Part shown: positions 47,639 through 59,293 of the stretch, piece after piece | Numbering within the stretch: position 1 is the stretch's first letter | Layout: each line of letters begins with the position of its first letter | NCBI GenBank assembly: GCA_003254885.1 | Contig: QANT01006852.1 | Coordinates: 1 to 64,000 of the forward strand | Source: Purshia tridentata | Lineage: Eukaryota; Streptophyta; Magnoliopsida; Rosales; Rosaceae | DNA: 64,000 nucleotides | Direction of reading: 5' to 3' | Translations under genes and position numbers: made by a program | The notes under the pieces: generated by a model | Seen by the model: the letters and a program-made list of their open reading frames with translations, nothing else | Databases searched by the model: none | Told to the model about the DNA's origin: nothing

Positions 47639-49069
47639 ATGAACATGAAGAACTACCTCTCCCTCCTCCTCTTCGCTATCCTCACCCTCCGGTGCCTCAA
47701 AAACATCTCCGCGGCCTGCCACGTGGACGACCAAGCGGGTCTACTTGCATTCAAATCAGGAATCACAGCTGACCCATCCAACATGCTGAGCTCGTGGAAA
47801 CGGGGTACAGACTGCTGCACATGGGCGGGCATAAACTGTCTCGACAACCGGGTCACAATGATGTCCCTCCCAGGCCAACCCGACAAACCCAACAGCTTCT
47901 TATCGGGTACAATCTCACCCTCTCTCTCAAAACTCAAATTCTTAGACGGCATCTATCTCCAAAACCTCAGAAATCTCACGGGTCCATTCCCTGATCTACT
48001 ATTCCAACTGCCCAATATCAAATACGTCTACATTCAAAACAACAAGCTTTCGGGTCGCATACCCGATAAGATCGGCAACTTAACCCAACTCGGTGCACTC
48101 GGCTTCTCTTTTAACCGGTTCACCGGTCCAGTCCCGAGTTCAATTTCCCAGTTGACCGGTTTGACTCAGCTCAACCTTGGTGGTAACCTCTTGTCTGGGT
48201 CGATACCGTACGACATTAAAAACCTCAAGGCCCTCACCCTTTTGAATCTGGAGAGAAACGGGTTTTCGGGTCCCATACCCGATTTTTTCGGATCCTTTCC
48301 GGACCTCCGAGTCCTTAGTCTTTCTCGCAACCAATTTTCCGGGAAAATCCCAGCTTCAATTTCCTCTTTAGCACCAAAATTGGCTTACCTTGAGCTTGGT
48401 CACAATGCCTTATCAGGTCCAATCCCAGATTTTCTTGGAAATTTCAAGGCCCTTGACACCCTTGATCTCTCGCACAATCGATTCGCTGGAACAGTGCCGA
48501 AGAGATTTGCCAATTTGACCAAGATTTTCAACCTCGATCTTTCTCATAACGACCTTACCGACCCATTTCCACAATTGAACGTGAAAGGCATTGAGTCCCT
48601 TGATCTGTCGTACAACAAGTTCCATTTGAAGGAAATCCCAAAATGGGTTACTTCTTCACCAATCATTTACTCTCTGAAGCTTGCAAAGTGTGGGATCAAG
48701 TTGAAGTTGGAGAACTGGAAGCCTGCGGAAACCTATTTCTATGATTATATTGATTTATCTGAGAATGAAATAACGGGCAGTCCAATTGGGTTGTTGAATA
48801 AGACTGATTTCTTGGTGGGTTTTTGGGCTTCGGGAAATAAGTTGAAGTTTAACTTGGAAAGCTTGAGGATTGTGGAGACACTTAATCACTTGGACTTGTC
48901 CAGGAATTTGGTTTTTGGGAAGGTGCCTAAGGCGGTTTCGGGGCTTGAGAGATTGAATGTGAGCTATAACCATTTGTGTGGACCAATTCCAGCCACCAAG
49001 TTTGCTGCTACTGCATTTCTTGGGAACGATTGTCTTTGTGGTGCTCCTCTGGCACCATGTAAAGCCTAG
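47639..49069 (+). CDS. secreted leucine-rich-repeat protein (DRT100/PGIP-like)
   Basis: Intronless, 476 residues. Residues 1-26 are a signal peptide (NYLSLLLFAILTLRCL...ISAA). Next is an LRR N-terminal cap: CHVDDQAGLLAFKSGI, SSWKRGTDCCTWAGINC (CC and C pairs). About eleven plant-type extracellular LRRs follow (consensus L..L.L..N.L.G.IP), for example LTQLNLGGNLLSGSIPYDI and LDTLDLSHNRFAGTVPKRF. The C-terminal Cys cap is LCGPIP...GNDCLCGAPLAPCKA. There is no membrane helix or kinase, so the protein is apoplastic or wall-associated. Relatives are annotated as DRT100-like, PGIP-like or FLR1-like; their ligands are mostly unknown. I chose ATG 47639 because a TATA-like box lies at 47565, the signal peptide begins there, and the open frame further upstream (from 47474) reads like 5' leader. 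Several Asn-X-Ser/Thr sites are present. Confidence 0.93.
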   Translation: MNMKNYLSLLLFAILTLRCLKNISAACHVDDQAGLLAFKSGITADPSNMLSSWKRGTDCCTWAGINCLDNRVTMMSLPGQPDKPNSFLSGTISPSLSKLKFLDGIYLQNLRNLTGPFPDLLFQLPNIKYVYIQNNKLSGRIPDKIGNLTQLGALGFSFNRFTGPVPSSISQLTGLTQLNLGGNLLSGSIPYDIKNLKALTLLNLERNGFSGPIPDFFGSFPDLRVLSLSRNQFSGKIPASISSLAPKLAYLELGHNALSGPIPDFLGNFKALDTLDLSHNRFAGTVPKRFANLTKIFNLDLSHNDLTDPFPQLNVKGIESLDLSYNKFHLKEIPKWVTSSPIIYSLKLAKCGIKLKLENWKPAETYFYDYIDLSENEITGSPIGLLNKTDFLVGFWASGNKLKFNLESLRIVETLNHLDLSRNLVFGKVPKAVSGLERLNVSYNHLCGPIPATKFAATAFLGNDCLCGAPLAPCKA

Positions 49070-49987
49070 CAAATTACAACAAATGTAAAAATTCAAATGG
49101 CTTAGTGTTGGTGACTTAAAAGGTCAAAACACAAAGGAAATAAGAGATCCAGAGCATGGAGGGAGAAGTTAGGATCATTTTACTTGATCTAGGGAGTAGA
49201 AACAAAGCAATGTATCTTTTATTAATTTCTATCATATGTTTTGTAGAGTTCATGTTGTTAGCAGTTGAAACAAAAACAAGGGGCAAGGAAATGATGAAAA
49301 TAATGAACTTTCCTGTTGTGCATAGTTCAGAGGTTTATCAGCATAGTTGTAACAACTTTTGTAAATGAGCATGAACCCATATCTGTATTATCTGCATACA
49401 GGAATTTGTTTTTTTATTTATTTATTATTTATTAGGAACTAGATTGCTCCATAGATCTAAAAGAGTTTATAAAAGAATATGATAAAGAAAATCGTGCCGA
49501 TATCGCATTATAAAACTATGGAAAAAGATGTAGAGAGATACAAATGATAAATACATGGTTTCTCATCTTTCATATTATTTCATCTTGGTGAAGCCTCTAT
49601 TTATAGGCTATCATTATAGGTTACAAGTTTATCATAGTTATTAAAGCATAGTTTACAAAATGTTAATTTGATGGAGGTTAGGGATGTTATGCTGGTCATT
49701 CACAACTTATGTATTTACAACACTTTTTTTTTTTCATCACATCAACATTTCAAAGATATTATAAATTTAGGCTCAAATCAATATTACTCTCTTCGAACTA
49801 TAGGAGTGCTTTCAAGCGAGTTTATAAATTTCAAAAACTTTCTTAGTCCACTAGCTTCCTAAACCTTGCGTTGTTAAGGATTCTTTTTGGGCTAGGGTTA
49901 AGTGACAATCTAACCCAAAATATGCGTTGTTTTGATTGACATAGATTAGTAGATGCCAAGTTTTTTTCATTTAGGCAAAAAAATTAG
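49070..49987. other. 3' flank of the LRR gene, no other gene
   Basis: It includes the probable 3' UTR. Short frames (for example 49156-49368) have no recognisable similarity. Confidence 0.45.
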
Positions 49988-50530
49988 GGAGCTTATTTTT
50001 ACACTCCATTTTTCTTCACATGCACTCCTCTTTTTTCAATTTTGTATTTTTTTTGCATTTTTATTGGGTTGAAGTCCCAAGTTTACCCTTATACTTTTTT
50101 TTCACCTAAACAACTTTTTCACTCTCTCTTTTATTGGGTTCTTGCTTCCTTTATTGTGAGTCTCATAATCTCATTCAATTAAACCACCCAATGAAAATTT
50201 TCATATTACAATATTCATTTGTTGGTTTGTATTTTTATGCTCAAGAACTTATGGCTGCCAAGTTCTTTGGTGAGTTTAATCTCAGCATAGCAAACTTTGG
50301 GTGTAAATTGTGTTGGGATCCGGAAGAAATTAGATTAAAGGTTTTAGTACGTATTTTTTATTCAATTATTGTGATATTGTAATTTTTTTAAACTTTTTAA
50401 TAATTTTTGGGTGTCGATTTTATACTTTACTTTTCTCCGCTTACATTCTTTTTATTTTTTAATATATTTGTACATATTTTTATTAATTGAAGTCTCAAAT
50501 TTACCTTTATACATTTTTTCCTAAAACAAT
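49988..50530. repeat. pair of ~120-bp direct repeats about 420 bp apart
   Basis: The segments at about 49988-50110 and 50409-50530 share, in order, a TTTTACACTCC/TTTATACTTTAC start, TTTTTATT(G/A)..TTGAAGTC(C/T)CAA(G/A)TTTACC and a TTATAC.TTTTTT end. Identity is moderate. They could be two old insertions of one repeat or ends of a degraded element. No coding sequence lies between them. Confidence 0.45.
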
Positions 50531-52981
50531 GTTTCTTTACAAAACAATTCATTTTCCGTTCTCTACCTCTCTCTAATTTAGGTCCCCAACCCATTTACAT
50601 TCGATGCTTCATTGATCAGCTACTAGGGCAAGCACCATCCAATAGCCTCCTAAGATAATCCTATTATCTCAGTCATTTCCACCAAACTTGTTGCACAATT
50701 TCATTAGTTGATTTGGGAGCATTGCATAACAGTACTTATGCAGTATATCCCACACTAAGTTCCAAACGGTTCAGGCTCTTATGGATACCCATTGCTAGTT
50801 GATGGTTTTACATCCTCATAGCAAAAACGATGTGAGAGCTCTTAAGATCTTTAGAAAACCTTGAATGAACCTCATATAAGTGTGAATAACAATTTCATAT
50901 CCCCTTCTTCATCTCCTTCTTTTAGAAGACATCCACTTCCCCACCGTCTGCAAATCGCCACTACCCACAAATCTTCTCCCCACCACCCATTCTTCTTCTG
51001 CAAACCCAACCCCCTCCACAGCTTCCCCAAGTTCTGGTACTCATGGTGGCACCAAATCCAGGCCCTAGACTCACCCTTTTGCATATTTTCTCGTTCGCCC
51101 GAAAATTGTGGATGTATGCTGTTTCAGATGTCAGTGATTGTGGTGTATTGTGGACAACGAGAGAGGAAGGAGTGGGTTGGAGCAATGGCGATTATGGTAG
51201 ATCTTAATCATGGCACATGCGACTGGAAAAGGAGGAAGATGGTAGGCTTGGTTGGCCGGGTGGATCTGAATTTTCCGTGAGATTTCGAGAGAGGGAGAGT
51301 AATAGAATGAGAGAGATCTACAGTTTGTGCACAGATCCCCCACGACCTCCCCCAAATCTTATTCTTCTTCTATCTGGAATGTGGTGGTGTCGGTGGCGGT
51401 TTTGCATGTTGGTGGTGGGGTCGGTTGGGGTGGAGTGGGGTTATGTAGATCTTCTCAATTTTTATTGTTTTTTTCAATTTTTTTAGTTTATTATATTTTA
51501 GGTTTTAATATTTTATGATTTTTTTATACATGTGAACAAACATGTGGCATGCACTTTTGCTAAAAAATGTCAGTCCACATGTAGGCAATTAATTAATGGT
51601 TTTGTTGACGGTTTCTAACATTATTCACGTATTTTTCTTAATTGAAGGACACGATTGAAAGCTTTTAAAATTTATAGACCTGATTAAAAGTACACCTAGA
51701 GTTTAAAAGAGTAACATGTAGTTGAGCCATAAATTTAAAATTGAAAGTAAAAAAAAAAATTTTAAGCAAAATATTACGATATGATTCATTATTAGTGCAA
51801 TGATTTTTGTCATTAGTTGGATTTCACCATCATGAAATATTATTATACGTGATTGTAATATCATCATGTAATGTTTTTTTTTTTAAAAGAAATTTTAAGA
51901 AAAGGGAGGATCAAATATTACTAATTGATGTTTTATAATTTATGTGAACGGCAAGTTAATAAATTTAAATTAAAAATTAGGTTTTTTTTTTGGAGTACTT
52001 TATTAATAAAGTCAAAAACTCAAACTTTAAATTTATTTATTTTTAAGCCATAACAAAATATAACTCTTTATTAATAAGCCACAAAATATATTTTTAAGCA
52101 AAAAAAAATTAGCTATAAAAATATAAAAACAAAAAAAAAATCTTTAAAAAAATTAAGTAAAGTGTAATTCCAAGAAATTATAAAGTGTAATTCTCAAGAA
52201 AAAAGTTAATAAAGTGTAACTCTTGATATATGACATTAGAACAAAAAAATTAAACTAAACTGTAACTCAACAAAAATCCAAAACCAAATTTTAACTCAAT
52301 AAAAATTATATTTTAAAAATAAAAGAATTACACTTCAGAAGTGTAACTCTTTACTGCATAACATTTTTCACGAGGAAAAACTGTCTTCCTCCCAACCCAA
52401 CCCAATTAGCTTTTTGAAGTTTCATCCTTCTCTTGATAACTACCACTTGATTTTATGTCCCATTTGGCTTTGAATTGGATAGATTTGCAGATCACGTAAA
52501 AAAGTGCTTTCTTGGTTTCCATACCATAAACTTTTGTCTCCTTCTCCAAAATCCAAACCAACAAGCAAACAAACATGTCCATCATGTTTAAAGATTAAGA
52601 TATTCAAACTTGGGCAGAGCAGAAATTTCTCAAAGGCCAAACACCTTACTTCTCACACTCACACACACAGCACTCTTTGGATGTAAGACTCTAGAGACGA
52701 GTCTTGGGTCTTGGTTTGGCTATACAACGAAGCTATGGCTATGGCTCTGTGGGTCGATGAAGCTTGCGAGATTGATGGGTGAATTAGCCTAGTGGGTTTG
52801 CTTGCTGTCTTTGCCTTTTATGAAAAATAAAAATAAAAACATGGGAAATGAGCTTTGATTAAGGGTAGCAACAAATAACAAATTATAAAATAATGGCTGG
52901 AAAATAGATAAATTAAATGCAGGTGTTTATTACTTAACTGGGATGAATTTAGTGGCTTTTGACTAATTTACATTTTTTTTT
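50531..52981. other. gene-free DNA with simple-sequence-like AT repeats
   Basis: The frames at 50861-51486 are Pro/Ser/Trp-rich on both strands and look like products of base bias, not genes. From about 52160 to 52345 the phrase AAAGTGTAA(C/T)TC recurs several times at irregular spacing. No gene was recognised. Confidence 0.4.
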
Positions 52982-54051
52982 TAGTAACTTTTTCTAAATT
53001 TTCTAAACACCAAAAAACTTTTCTAAATCCCCACCCATTTAGATATTCTCCCAAAACCCTCTAAAACTTATAATGCTTTATTTACCCCTTTGACACGGAC
53101 ACTGACACAGACTGACGCGCGTACAATGTAACTGTGTAATTGTCTTTTTGAAAAACAATGTAATTGTGTAACTGTATTTGCATTTCTGAAATATAGTTAC
53201 ACTAAAATTGAATTTTTAAAAAACAATTGCACTGAAAAGAACAATGGAGCACGCTTCGGTGACAACGTGCGAGAAGAGAGAAACAATTTAATACAAAAAA
53301 CCTGATTTAATACAAAACAATAAAGTTTACTAAAAACTAAATTCAATTTCACAAAAAACAATTTTACTAAAAACAGTTACACTAAAAATTGAATTATGTT
53401 TCATTAAATGCATTGAAACTAAAAACGAAAAACAAATACACACACAGTTTCACTAACACAATCATACACATTCAGTTTCACTAACACAGCAAACCATTAA
53501 ACAAAGAAGAAAACCACAGTCACTGTGCATACAATTTAAGCATGATTGCCAACATTTTACCAAATTATAGCTCTTACATTAAAAGAAAACAAACTGTAAT
53601 TAAAAAAAAAACAAACAACATAGAGCAAGAAACCATGTGCATCCAAATCTGATGCGGTAGCTGCAATGGTCGCCGTCGTCGTCGTGGAGGATTCGTCGGA
53701 CTGGGAGTTGCTAAATCGAATTGGAACAAATACTTGTTGAGGGATCCAGATCGAATCCTTATTGCACTGAGTTGGGTTTGGAAGAGAGAGAGCTTTCCTT
53801 GTTGCACTGAATCGGAGCTCTGCCCGTTTTTGTCGTCATTGTCTCCGTCATGACATCCGAGAGTAGAACCGACACAATGCAATCATCTCCGATATGTGAC
53901 ACTGACTTTGGCTAGGACCTGCGGGAGAGCCACTATGACAGGCTCTCTCGATCTACTTCAAGCTATTTGAAAACCAAAGCTCGACTTTGGCTTCTCCTCC
54001 ATTGATGGATCAATTTCTATTGATGAGTTTCTTGGCTTTGCAACATGCGTT

Positions 54052-54088
<37 letters not shown>

Positions 54089-54299
54089 GTGATGAAAAAG
54101 ATTATCTAACTAGTATTAGACACAAAAATGGGTATACTCGGAATATTACAAAAAAATGGAGTCAAATACAGTTGGGTTAGGTTGACTAAGGGGTTTTGAT
54201 AAATATTAAGTGTAAAATTGGAGGTTTTGGGAGAGTTTGATTTTGGGTGGGGTTAAGAGAGAATCTATCTCTAATTAGGGGGTTAGTAAATATTTATAT
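52982..54299. mobile_element. degraded Mutator-like element with imperfect long TIRs
   Basis: Left (about 52982-53095): TTAGTAAC..., CCCCACCCATTTAGATATTC then TCCCAAAACCCTC and TTTACCCCTT. The inverse of the right end (about 54180-54299): TTACTAACCCCC..., ACCCCACCCAAAATCAAACT then CTCCCAAAACCTCC and AAAACCCCTTA. The arms are thus about 110 bp but diverged. The interior has a GC-richer patch (about 53640-54050) with a minus-strand frame (53574-53882) that I do not recognise; it could be captured sequence. No target duplication was clear. Confidence 0.5.
54054..54085. repeat. GA dinucleotide microsatellite
   Basis: About 16 uninterrupted GA units, just inside the right arm of the degraded element. 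Confidence 0.92.
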
Positions 54300-54566
54300 T
54301 TTTTTTTAAGCTCATTTTAGAAAATCTGGTGTTCATCTAGACCAACTATTATAGTGAATTATTGTAGCAGCCTACTTTTTTTAAAAAACTCGGTGCTACA
54401 GTAGCAGCGTTCCTGTAGCCCGCTACAGTAACAATTCTTATTTTGTAAAAAAACTTAAAAATAATGTAACTTATACATATCTTACATTTTTTTTTCTGTA
54501 TAAACACATCAAAAATAACATAAAAACTTATTTTTTTTCATATCTAGAAAATTATTACTATCGAGT

Positions 54567-54836
54567 AGTAACAATCATTTTATTAGTACTGTTAGACAGT
54601 AACAATCACTTTATTGGTACTGTCAGAAAGTAACAATCACCTTATTGGTACTATTAAACAATAACAGTCACCTTATTAGTACTATCAGACAGTAATAATC
54701 ACCTTAGTAATAATGTCTGAAAATAACAATCACCATATTGTTACTGACAAACAATAACAATCACCATATTGTTACTGGCAAACAATAACAATCATAGCCT
54801 CACAATAATAAATTATGACCGACAAACGATAACAAC
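54567..54836. repeat. 31-bp minisatellite, about eight units
   Basis: Units such as AGTAACAATCACTTTATTGG + TACTGTCAGAA (31 bases) follow one another from 54567. The first five or six keep the exact 31-base period and then drift toward AATAACAATCACCATATTG + TTACTGACAAAC. The last copies (after about 54783) are irregular. No coding capacity was seen. Confidence 0.85.
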
Positions 54837-55936
54837 CAAAAAATTTCCCTAACATTGCCACTGGAGTTGCCGCAATAAGCATTGCCATAGCACTACCAAT
54901 GACATGACCAACCAAGTAAGAACTAGAAAATTCTCTTTCTGAATACTAAATCAATTGAAAAAGTAAAACTATTAAATATAACTTTATTAAAAAAATATGC
55001 AGAGAATAGATGATATTGAGCTTGCCTTAAAGCAACACAGTAGATGAAGACTTCCTTTTTTTTCGATCAAAGAGCATTCAATAAAAAGGCCAAAATGAGC
55101 CCAAAGAAAAGGAAACACAAAGGACTTCCTTGCTTGGCATTACGATTGTCAAGGCCTCTGCTCTCTCTCATCTTCGATCAAGGCTTGCTTGGCACTTTTC
55201 TAGTCCCATAATCTTTTCCCAAATAAAAAATACTTTAATTTTATTTTTGTGACAAAAAAAACCCATTTGACTTGGAATTCTTGTAACACCGAAACAGAGA
55301 ATCAAATAATCTAACGTGGCCACCAGAGAGTCTCCATCTCCAAAGCCGTCCAAATGAAAGTAACGTGTCCAGTACACGAATCCGTTGCTCCCAACTCCGT
55401 TTTAGCTGTGTGATCCCTCAAATAAAAACCAGGTTTATTGAGTTTTATCAAGATCCATAAGACAAAAATCTAAATTGGAACAAGAGCGACGTTTTTGGGG
55501 GGCCGGCCTGATCTGTTTTGATAGATCGAAAGAGTAGGAGACAAAGAAAGAGGAAGAAGAAGAGAGATAAAGAGAAAGAGATAGAGAAGAAGAGAGATGA
55601 AGAGAGAGATGGAGCAGGAGGGAGACAAAGAGAGATGGAAAAGACAGATGGAGAGGAAGAGGAACGTTAAAATGTGGATTAGGTTAGGTGTAATTGGATT
55701 TCTTTCAAAACATGAAAACACACATAGAATTTTAAATGTAGAAAGAGTTTAAATTTGAATTTTATAATAAGTTACTTTTAAAAATTTATATATTAATAAT
55801 TGTATAAACTTATAACCTAAATGGATCGTTCCTAAAGGGTGAATGGCCGAATGACATGAGAAGATACGCACCCCCGGTCCTTGACTTTGATATCCCATGC
55901 TGCAGAAAGCACGCAAGAGATATTGAATGATGGGAG
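54837..55936. other. gene-free 5' flank of the PPR gene
   Basis: Purine-rich GAGA-type sequence at about 55530-55660 makes spurious Leu/Ser frames on the minus strand. No gene was recognised. Confidence 0.45.
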
Positions 55937-57859
55937 ATGATAACGGTACTTCCTTGTTCATCATCTCTATTACCCTCTCTCCTCGCCTTTATCTTCAATT
56001 CCAGAAGTTTCCTCAAGTTCCATCAAATTCAAAACCCAAAATGTATGCACAAACTCTTGACCCAGAAAAGGTTTCACAATGCTCTTCTTCCTCAGTCCTC
56101 TATCCATTCTCACACACGTCAAAATCCACACGCTCTTCTTTCAACTCTAATTTCTGCTATAACTTCTTCCTCTTCCATCTCCTATTGCCGAGCAATTCAC
56201 GCCTGCGTAATCAAATCCTTTGATTATAGTGATGGGTTCATTGGCGATCAGCTGGTTTCTCGTTATACCAAATTGGGCTTTGACGAAGATGCAGGAAACT
56301 TGTTCGATGAATTGCCCAACAAGGACTTGGTCTCGTGGAATTCTCTAATTTCCGGGTTTTCGCGAAAAGGGTATGTGGATAAATGCTTGAATGCATTTTT
56401 TAAAATGAAGTTTGAAGTGGGAATAGAACCCAATGAAGTTACACTTATATCTATAATCTCAGCTTGTACTAGTAGGGGAGCTGTTGATGAAGGCAAGTAC
56501 ATTCATGGATTTGCACTGAAATTGGGTTTGTTGTGGGAAGCTAAGGTTGTTAATTCTCTAATTAATTTGTATGGAAAGTCAGGCTATTTGGATGCAGTTT
56601 GTCGATTAGTTGAGACTATGCCGATATGCAATGTAGTATCATGGAATTTAATGATTGCAATACATGCTCAAAATGGAACTGCGGCAGACGGAGTGGGTTA
56701 TTTTAATCTCATGAGAAGGGCTGGAATTAATCCTGATTATGTCACTGTGGTGACTGTGCTTCACGCTTGTGAGAATTTAGGTTTAAGGAAACTAGTAGAG
56801 AGCGTCCACGGTTTAATTATCAACTTTGGTCTCAATGCAAATGTCACGGTTGCAACAGGACTGCTAGATTTGTATGCGAAGTTGGGGAGATTAAATTATT
56901 CACTTAAGGTGTTCGGGGAGGTAATTAATCCGGACAAAGTAGCTTGGACTGCGATGCTTGCAGGCTATGCTGTGCATGGGTATGGAAGAGAAGCAACGGA
57001 GCTCTTTGAAATCATGGTTAACGCAGGTGTGAAGCCTGATCACGTCACCTTCACTCATTTGTTAAGTGCTTGTAGCCATTCAGGGCTTGTCAAGGAGGGG
57101 AAGAATTACTTCAACATCATGTCTGAAGTTTATGGAGTTGAGCCTAGGTTGGATCACTATTCATGCATGGTTGATCTTCTGGGTCGCTCTGGGCTTCTGA
57201 ATGATGCTTACGAGCTGATTAGACGTATGCCAATGGAGCCAAACTCTGGCGTATGGGGGGCTCTTTTGGGTGCTTGTAGGGTTTATGGTAACATTGAACT
57301 TGGGAAGGAAGTTGCTGAGAGATTATTTGCTTTAGACCCATCAGATTCCAGAAACTATATAATGCTATCAAATATGTACTCTGCAGCTGGTTTATGGGGA
57401 AATGCTTCAAAGGTGAGGGCTTTGATGAAGGAGAAAGGTCTCGTGAGAAATCCTGGATGCAGTTTTATCGAATACAGAAATAAAGTTCATTGCTTTGTAG
57501 TGGGCGACCAATCGCACCCGGAGTCAGAGAAGATATATACCAAGTTGGAAGAAGTGATAGGAAAGATCCGGGAAGCTGGTTTTGTGTCTAAAACGGAATT
57601 TGTTTTACATGATGTTGAACAGGTGGTGAAAGAAGATATGATCAGTAAGCACAGTGAGAAATTAGCCATTGCGTTTGGCCTTTTGGTGACTAGTGCTGGC
57701 ATGCCAATAATAATTACGAAGAACCTTAGAATCTGTGGTGACTGCCACAGCACTGCAAAATTGATATCATTGATTGAGAAGCGAACCATCATAATTCGAG
57801 ATCCTAAGCGGTTCCACCATTTTGCCAATGGCATATGTTCTTGTGGTGATTATTGGTAA
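55937..57859 (+). CDS. PPR-DYW protein, organelle RNA-editing factor type
   Basis: Intronless, 640 residues. A hydrophobic, basic N-terminus (VLPCSSSLLPSLLAF...SRSFLKFHQ) suits a mitochondrial or plastid presequence. PLS-type PPR repeats run from about residue 70 to 430, with landmarks such as GDQLVSRYTKLG, NEVTLISIISACTS, SWNLMIAIHAQNG and HYSCMVDLLGRSGLLNDAYE. Next are the E/E+ region (PNSGVWGALLGACRVYGNIE, MLSNMYSAAGLW) and a complete DYW domain: HSE at about 572-574 and CGDC at 600-603 form the zinc-dependent deaminase signature, and the protein ends CSCGDYW. Such proteins bind one RNA site and convert C to U in organelle transcripts. By memory it resembles Arabidopsis At5g40410. The second in-frame ATG (56042) would shorten the presequence; I keep the first. 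No damage was seen. Confidence 0.94.
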   Translation: MITVLPCSSSLLPSLLAFIFNSRSFLKFHQIQNPKCMHKLLTQKRFHNALLPQSSIHSHTRQNPHALLSTLISAITSSSSISYCRAIHACVIKSFDYSDGFIGDQLVSRYTKLGFDEDAGNLFDELPNKDLVSWNSLISGFSRKGYVDKCLNAFFKMKFEVGIEPNEVTLISIISACTSRGAVDEGKYIHGFALKLGLLWEAKVVNSLINLYGKSGYLDAVCRLVETMPICNVVSWNLMIAIHAQNGTAADGVGYFNLMRRAGINPDYVTVVTVLHACENLGLRKLVESVHGLIINFGLNANVTVATGLLDLYAKLGRLNYSLKVFGEVINPDKVAWTAMLAGYAVHGYGREATELFEIMVNAGVKPDHVTFTHLLSACSHSGLVKEGKNYFNIMSEVYGVEPRLDHYSCMVDLLGRSGLLNDAYELIRRMPMEPNSGVWGALLGACRVYGNIELGKEVAERLFALDPSDSRNYIMLSNMYSAAGLWGNASKVRALMKEKGLVRNPGCSFIEYRNKVHCFVVGDQSHPESEKIYTKLEEVIGKIREAGFVSKTEFVLHDVEQVVKEDMISKHSEKLAIAFGLLVTSAGMPIIITKNLRICGDCHSTAKLISLIEKRTIIIRDPKRFHHFANGICSCGDYW

Positions 57860-57896
57860 GTAATGGTAATCCTGCATTAGTTTATGATGGTTCTGC

Positions 57897-58070
57897 ACAT
57901 GATAGTGGCTGTTTGGCGCAAGTCTTTTTTTTTTCTTTATTTGTCTATGCTTATTTGAATAGATTGGAATAGACATGATAGCGGCTATTTGGTATAAGTC
58001 CTTTTGTCTTTATTTGTCTATCCTTATTGGAATAGATTGGAATAGACATGATAACGGCTGCATGGCATAA
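57897..58070. repeat. ~74-bp tandem repeat, 2.3 copies, after the PPR gene
   Basis: Copies start ACATGATAG(T/C)GGCT at 57897, 57973 and 58046. The shared phrases are TTTATTTGTCTATGCTTATT and GAATAGATTGGAATAG. It begins only 38 bases past the PPR stop codon, so it may lie in the 3' UTR. Confidence 0.85.
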
Positions 58071-58549
58071 TTCATGGGAATGCATTTGGTTGGAAACCAC
58101 ATCACCAGTAAGATCTTGGAATGGTTGTATGCTCATTTTTTATTTTTTACTCTTTTGAGTTTGGTTGCCCATAACATATCAGTTAATAGTTCAAATCTGT
58201 TCAACTAAAAGATAGTTTTACTCTTCATAACGTTAAGTAGAAGGTAGCTAACTTTAAGCAAAACCATTTTGAACCAATACACTCTTTTCTCATGAATGGT
58301 TATGGATGACATAAGTTCATTTTTGCATTCTGAATCTGGGTTGGATCAGGTTTAATCTTTAACCCTGTAACCCACAAGTTTATTTCTGCAAATACTCTTT
58401 CGGTATCTCTTTTCCTACAAGTTCATCTTGAGAGAAATATTAGATTGCAAATAAAACAGTTAATTGGACTGTTGTAAGATTTCTCATTTCACTGTCAATT
58501 GAGATGCACCCCTACTAGTTATTATTTTTGCTCCTTGTAACATACTTCT
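58071..58549. other. gene-free DNA
   Basis: Nothing recognised. Confidence 0.45.
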
Positions 58550-58880
58550 TTTTTCACTTTGTCTCTTGAAACTTAAATCCTCACTTTATTCCTCGAACTT
58601 TACACCCTCAACTCTATCTATTATCTCGAGTTTAGAGCTCTATTTTGAGTGATTTTTATATGGTTATAAAAAAGAGATTTATAACTTCAAAATGAGTATA
58701 AGATTGCTGATTTTGGTGGAGGTTTGATGAGTTAAAATTCGGGCCAAAGTTGAGATAAAAACTGGACAAATGGATGAAGTTGAGTTCCAGAAGGCAAAGT
58801 GAGCCGATTTACTCTTGTGATACAAAGTTCGTGAGCAAAGTGGAAGGATTTAATTTTTAGGAGGCACAGTAAAAAAATAA
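58550..58880. mobile_element. MITE with long imperfect arms
   Basis: The left arm TTTTTTCACTTTGTCTCTTG then AAACTTAAATCCTCACTTTA is mirrored by the inverse of the right arm, TTTTTTTACTGTGCCTCCTA then AAAATTAAATCCTTCCACTT. Both go on to CGAACTTT. The borders are good to about 10-30 bases. An inverted, one-sided relative lies at 59805-60075. Confidence 0.75.
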
Positions 58881-58890
58881 CCTCAAAATA

Positions 58891-59293
58891 GAGTAAATAA
58901 TCATTTTCCCTAGACTATTACATTTGTATTAGTTTAGTCCTTAGACTTCTAATTTAGAAAATTAAGGACTCTAACTTTTTTAATTTTGCCAGTTGAGGAA
59001 TTTTCTGTCAATTTACACATTTTTCATCTAAATTTAGTGAGAAATGAAGGAGGGGAAAATGATGCATGAGGAAAAAATAGTAAAGTCTAAATGAAAGGAA
59101 CCATTTTGCCCTTAAAAAGGATTTTATATAGTGCTATAAAAACATAAATTTGGATGAAAAATATATGAATTGATGGAAATGTCCTTAATTGACAAAATTG
59201 AAAAATTCAGAGTCCTTAATTTTCCGAATTAAAAGTCTGGGAACCAAACTGATGCAATTATAATAATTTGGAGACCAAAATGATTATTTACCC
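58891..59293. mobile_element. Mutator-type MITE, 9-bp target duplication
   Basis: The ends are GAGTAAATAATCATTTTCCC on the left and GGGTAAATAATCATTTTGGT as the inverse of the right. The arms of about 120 bp continue through AGTTTAGTCCTTAGACTTCT / AGTTTGGTTCCCAGACTTTT and AAAATTAAGGACTCT. Flanks are CTCAAAATA (58882-58890) and CTGAAAATA (59294-59302), a 9-bp duplication with one mismatch. The length is 403 bp. It sits directly beside the MITE at 58550-58880. Confidence 0.85.

Noticed and set aside
50861-51518. 139-codon and other frames at about 51 kb
   Set aside because: Open on both strands, Pro/Ser/Trp-rich, no recognisable motif. Probably repeat-derived DNA.
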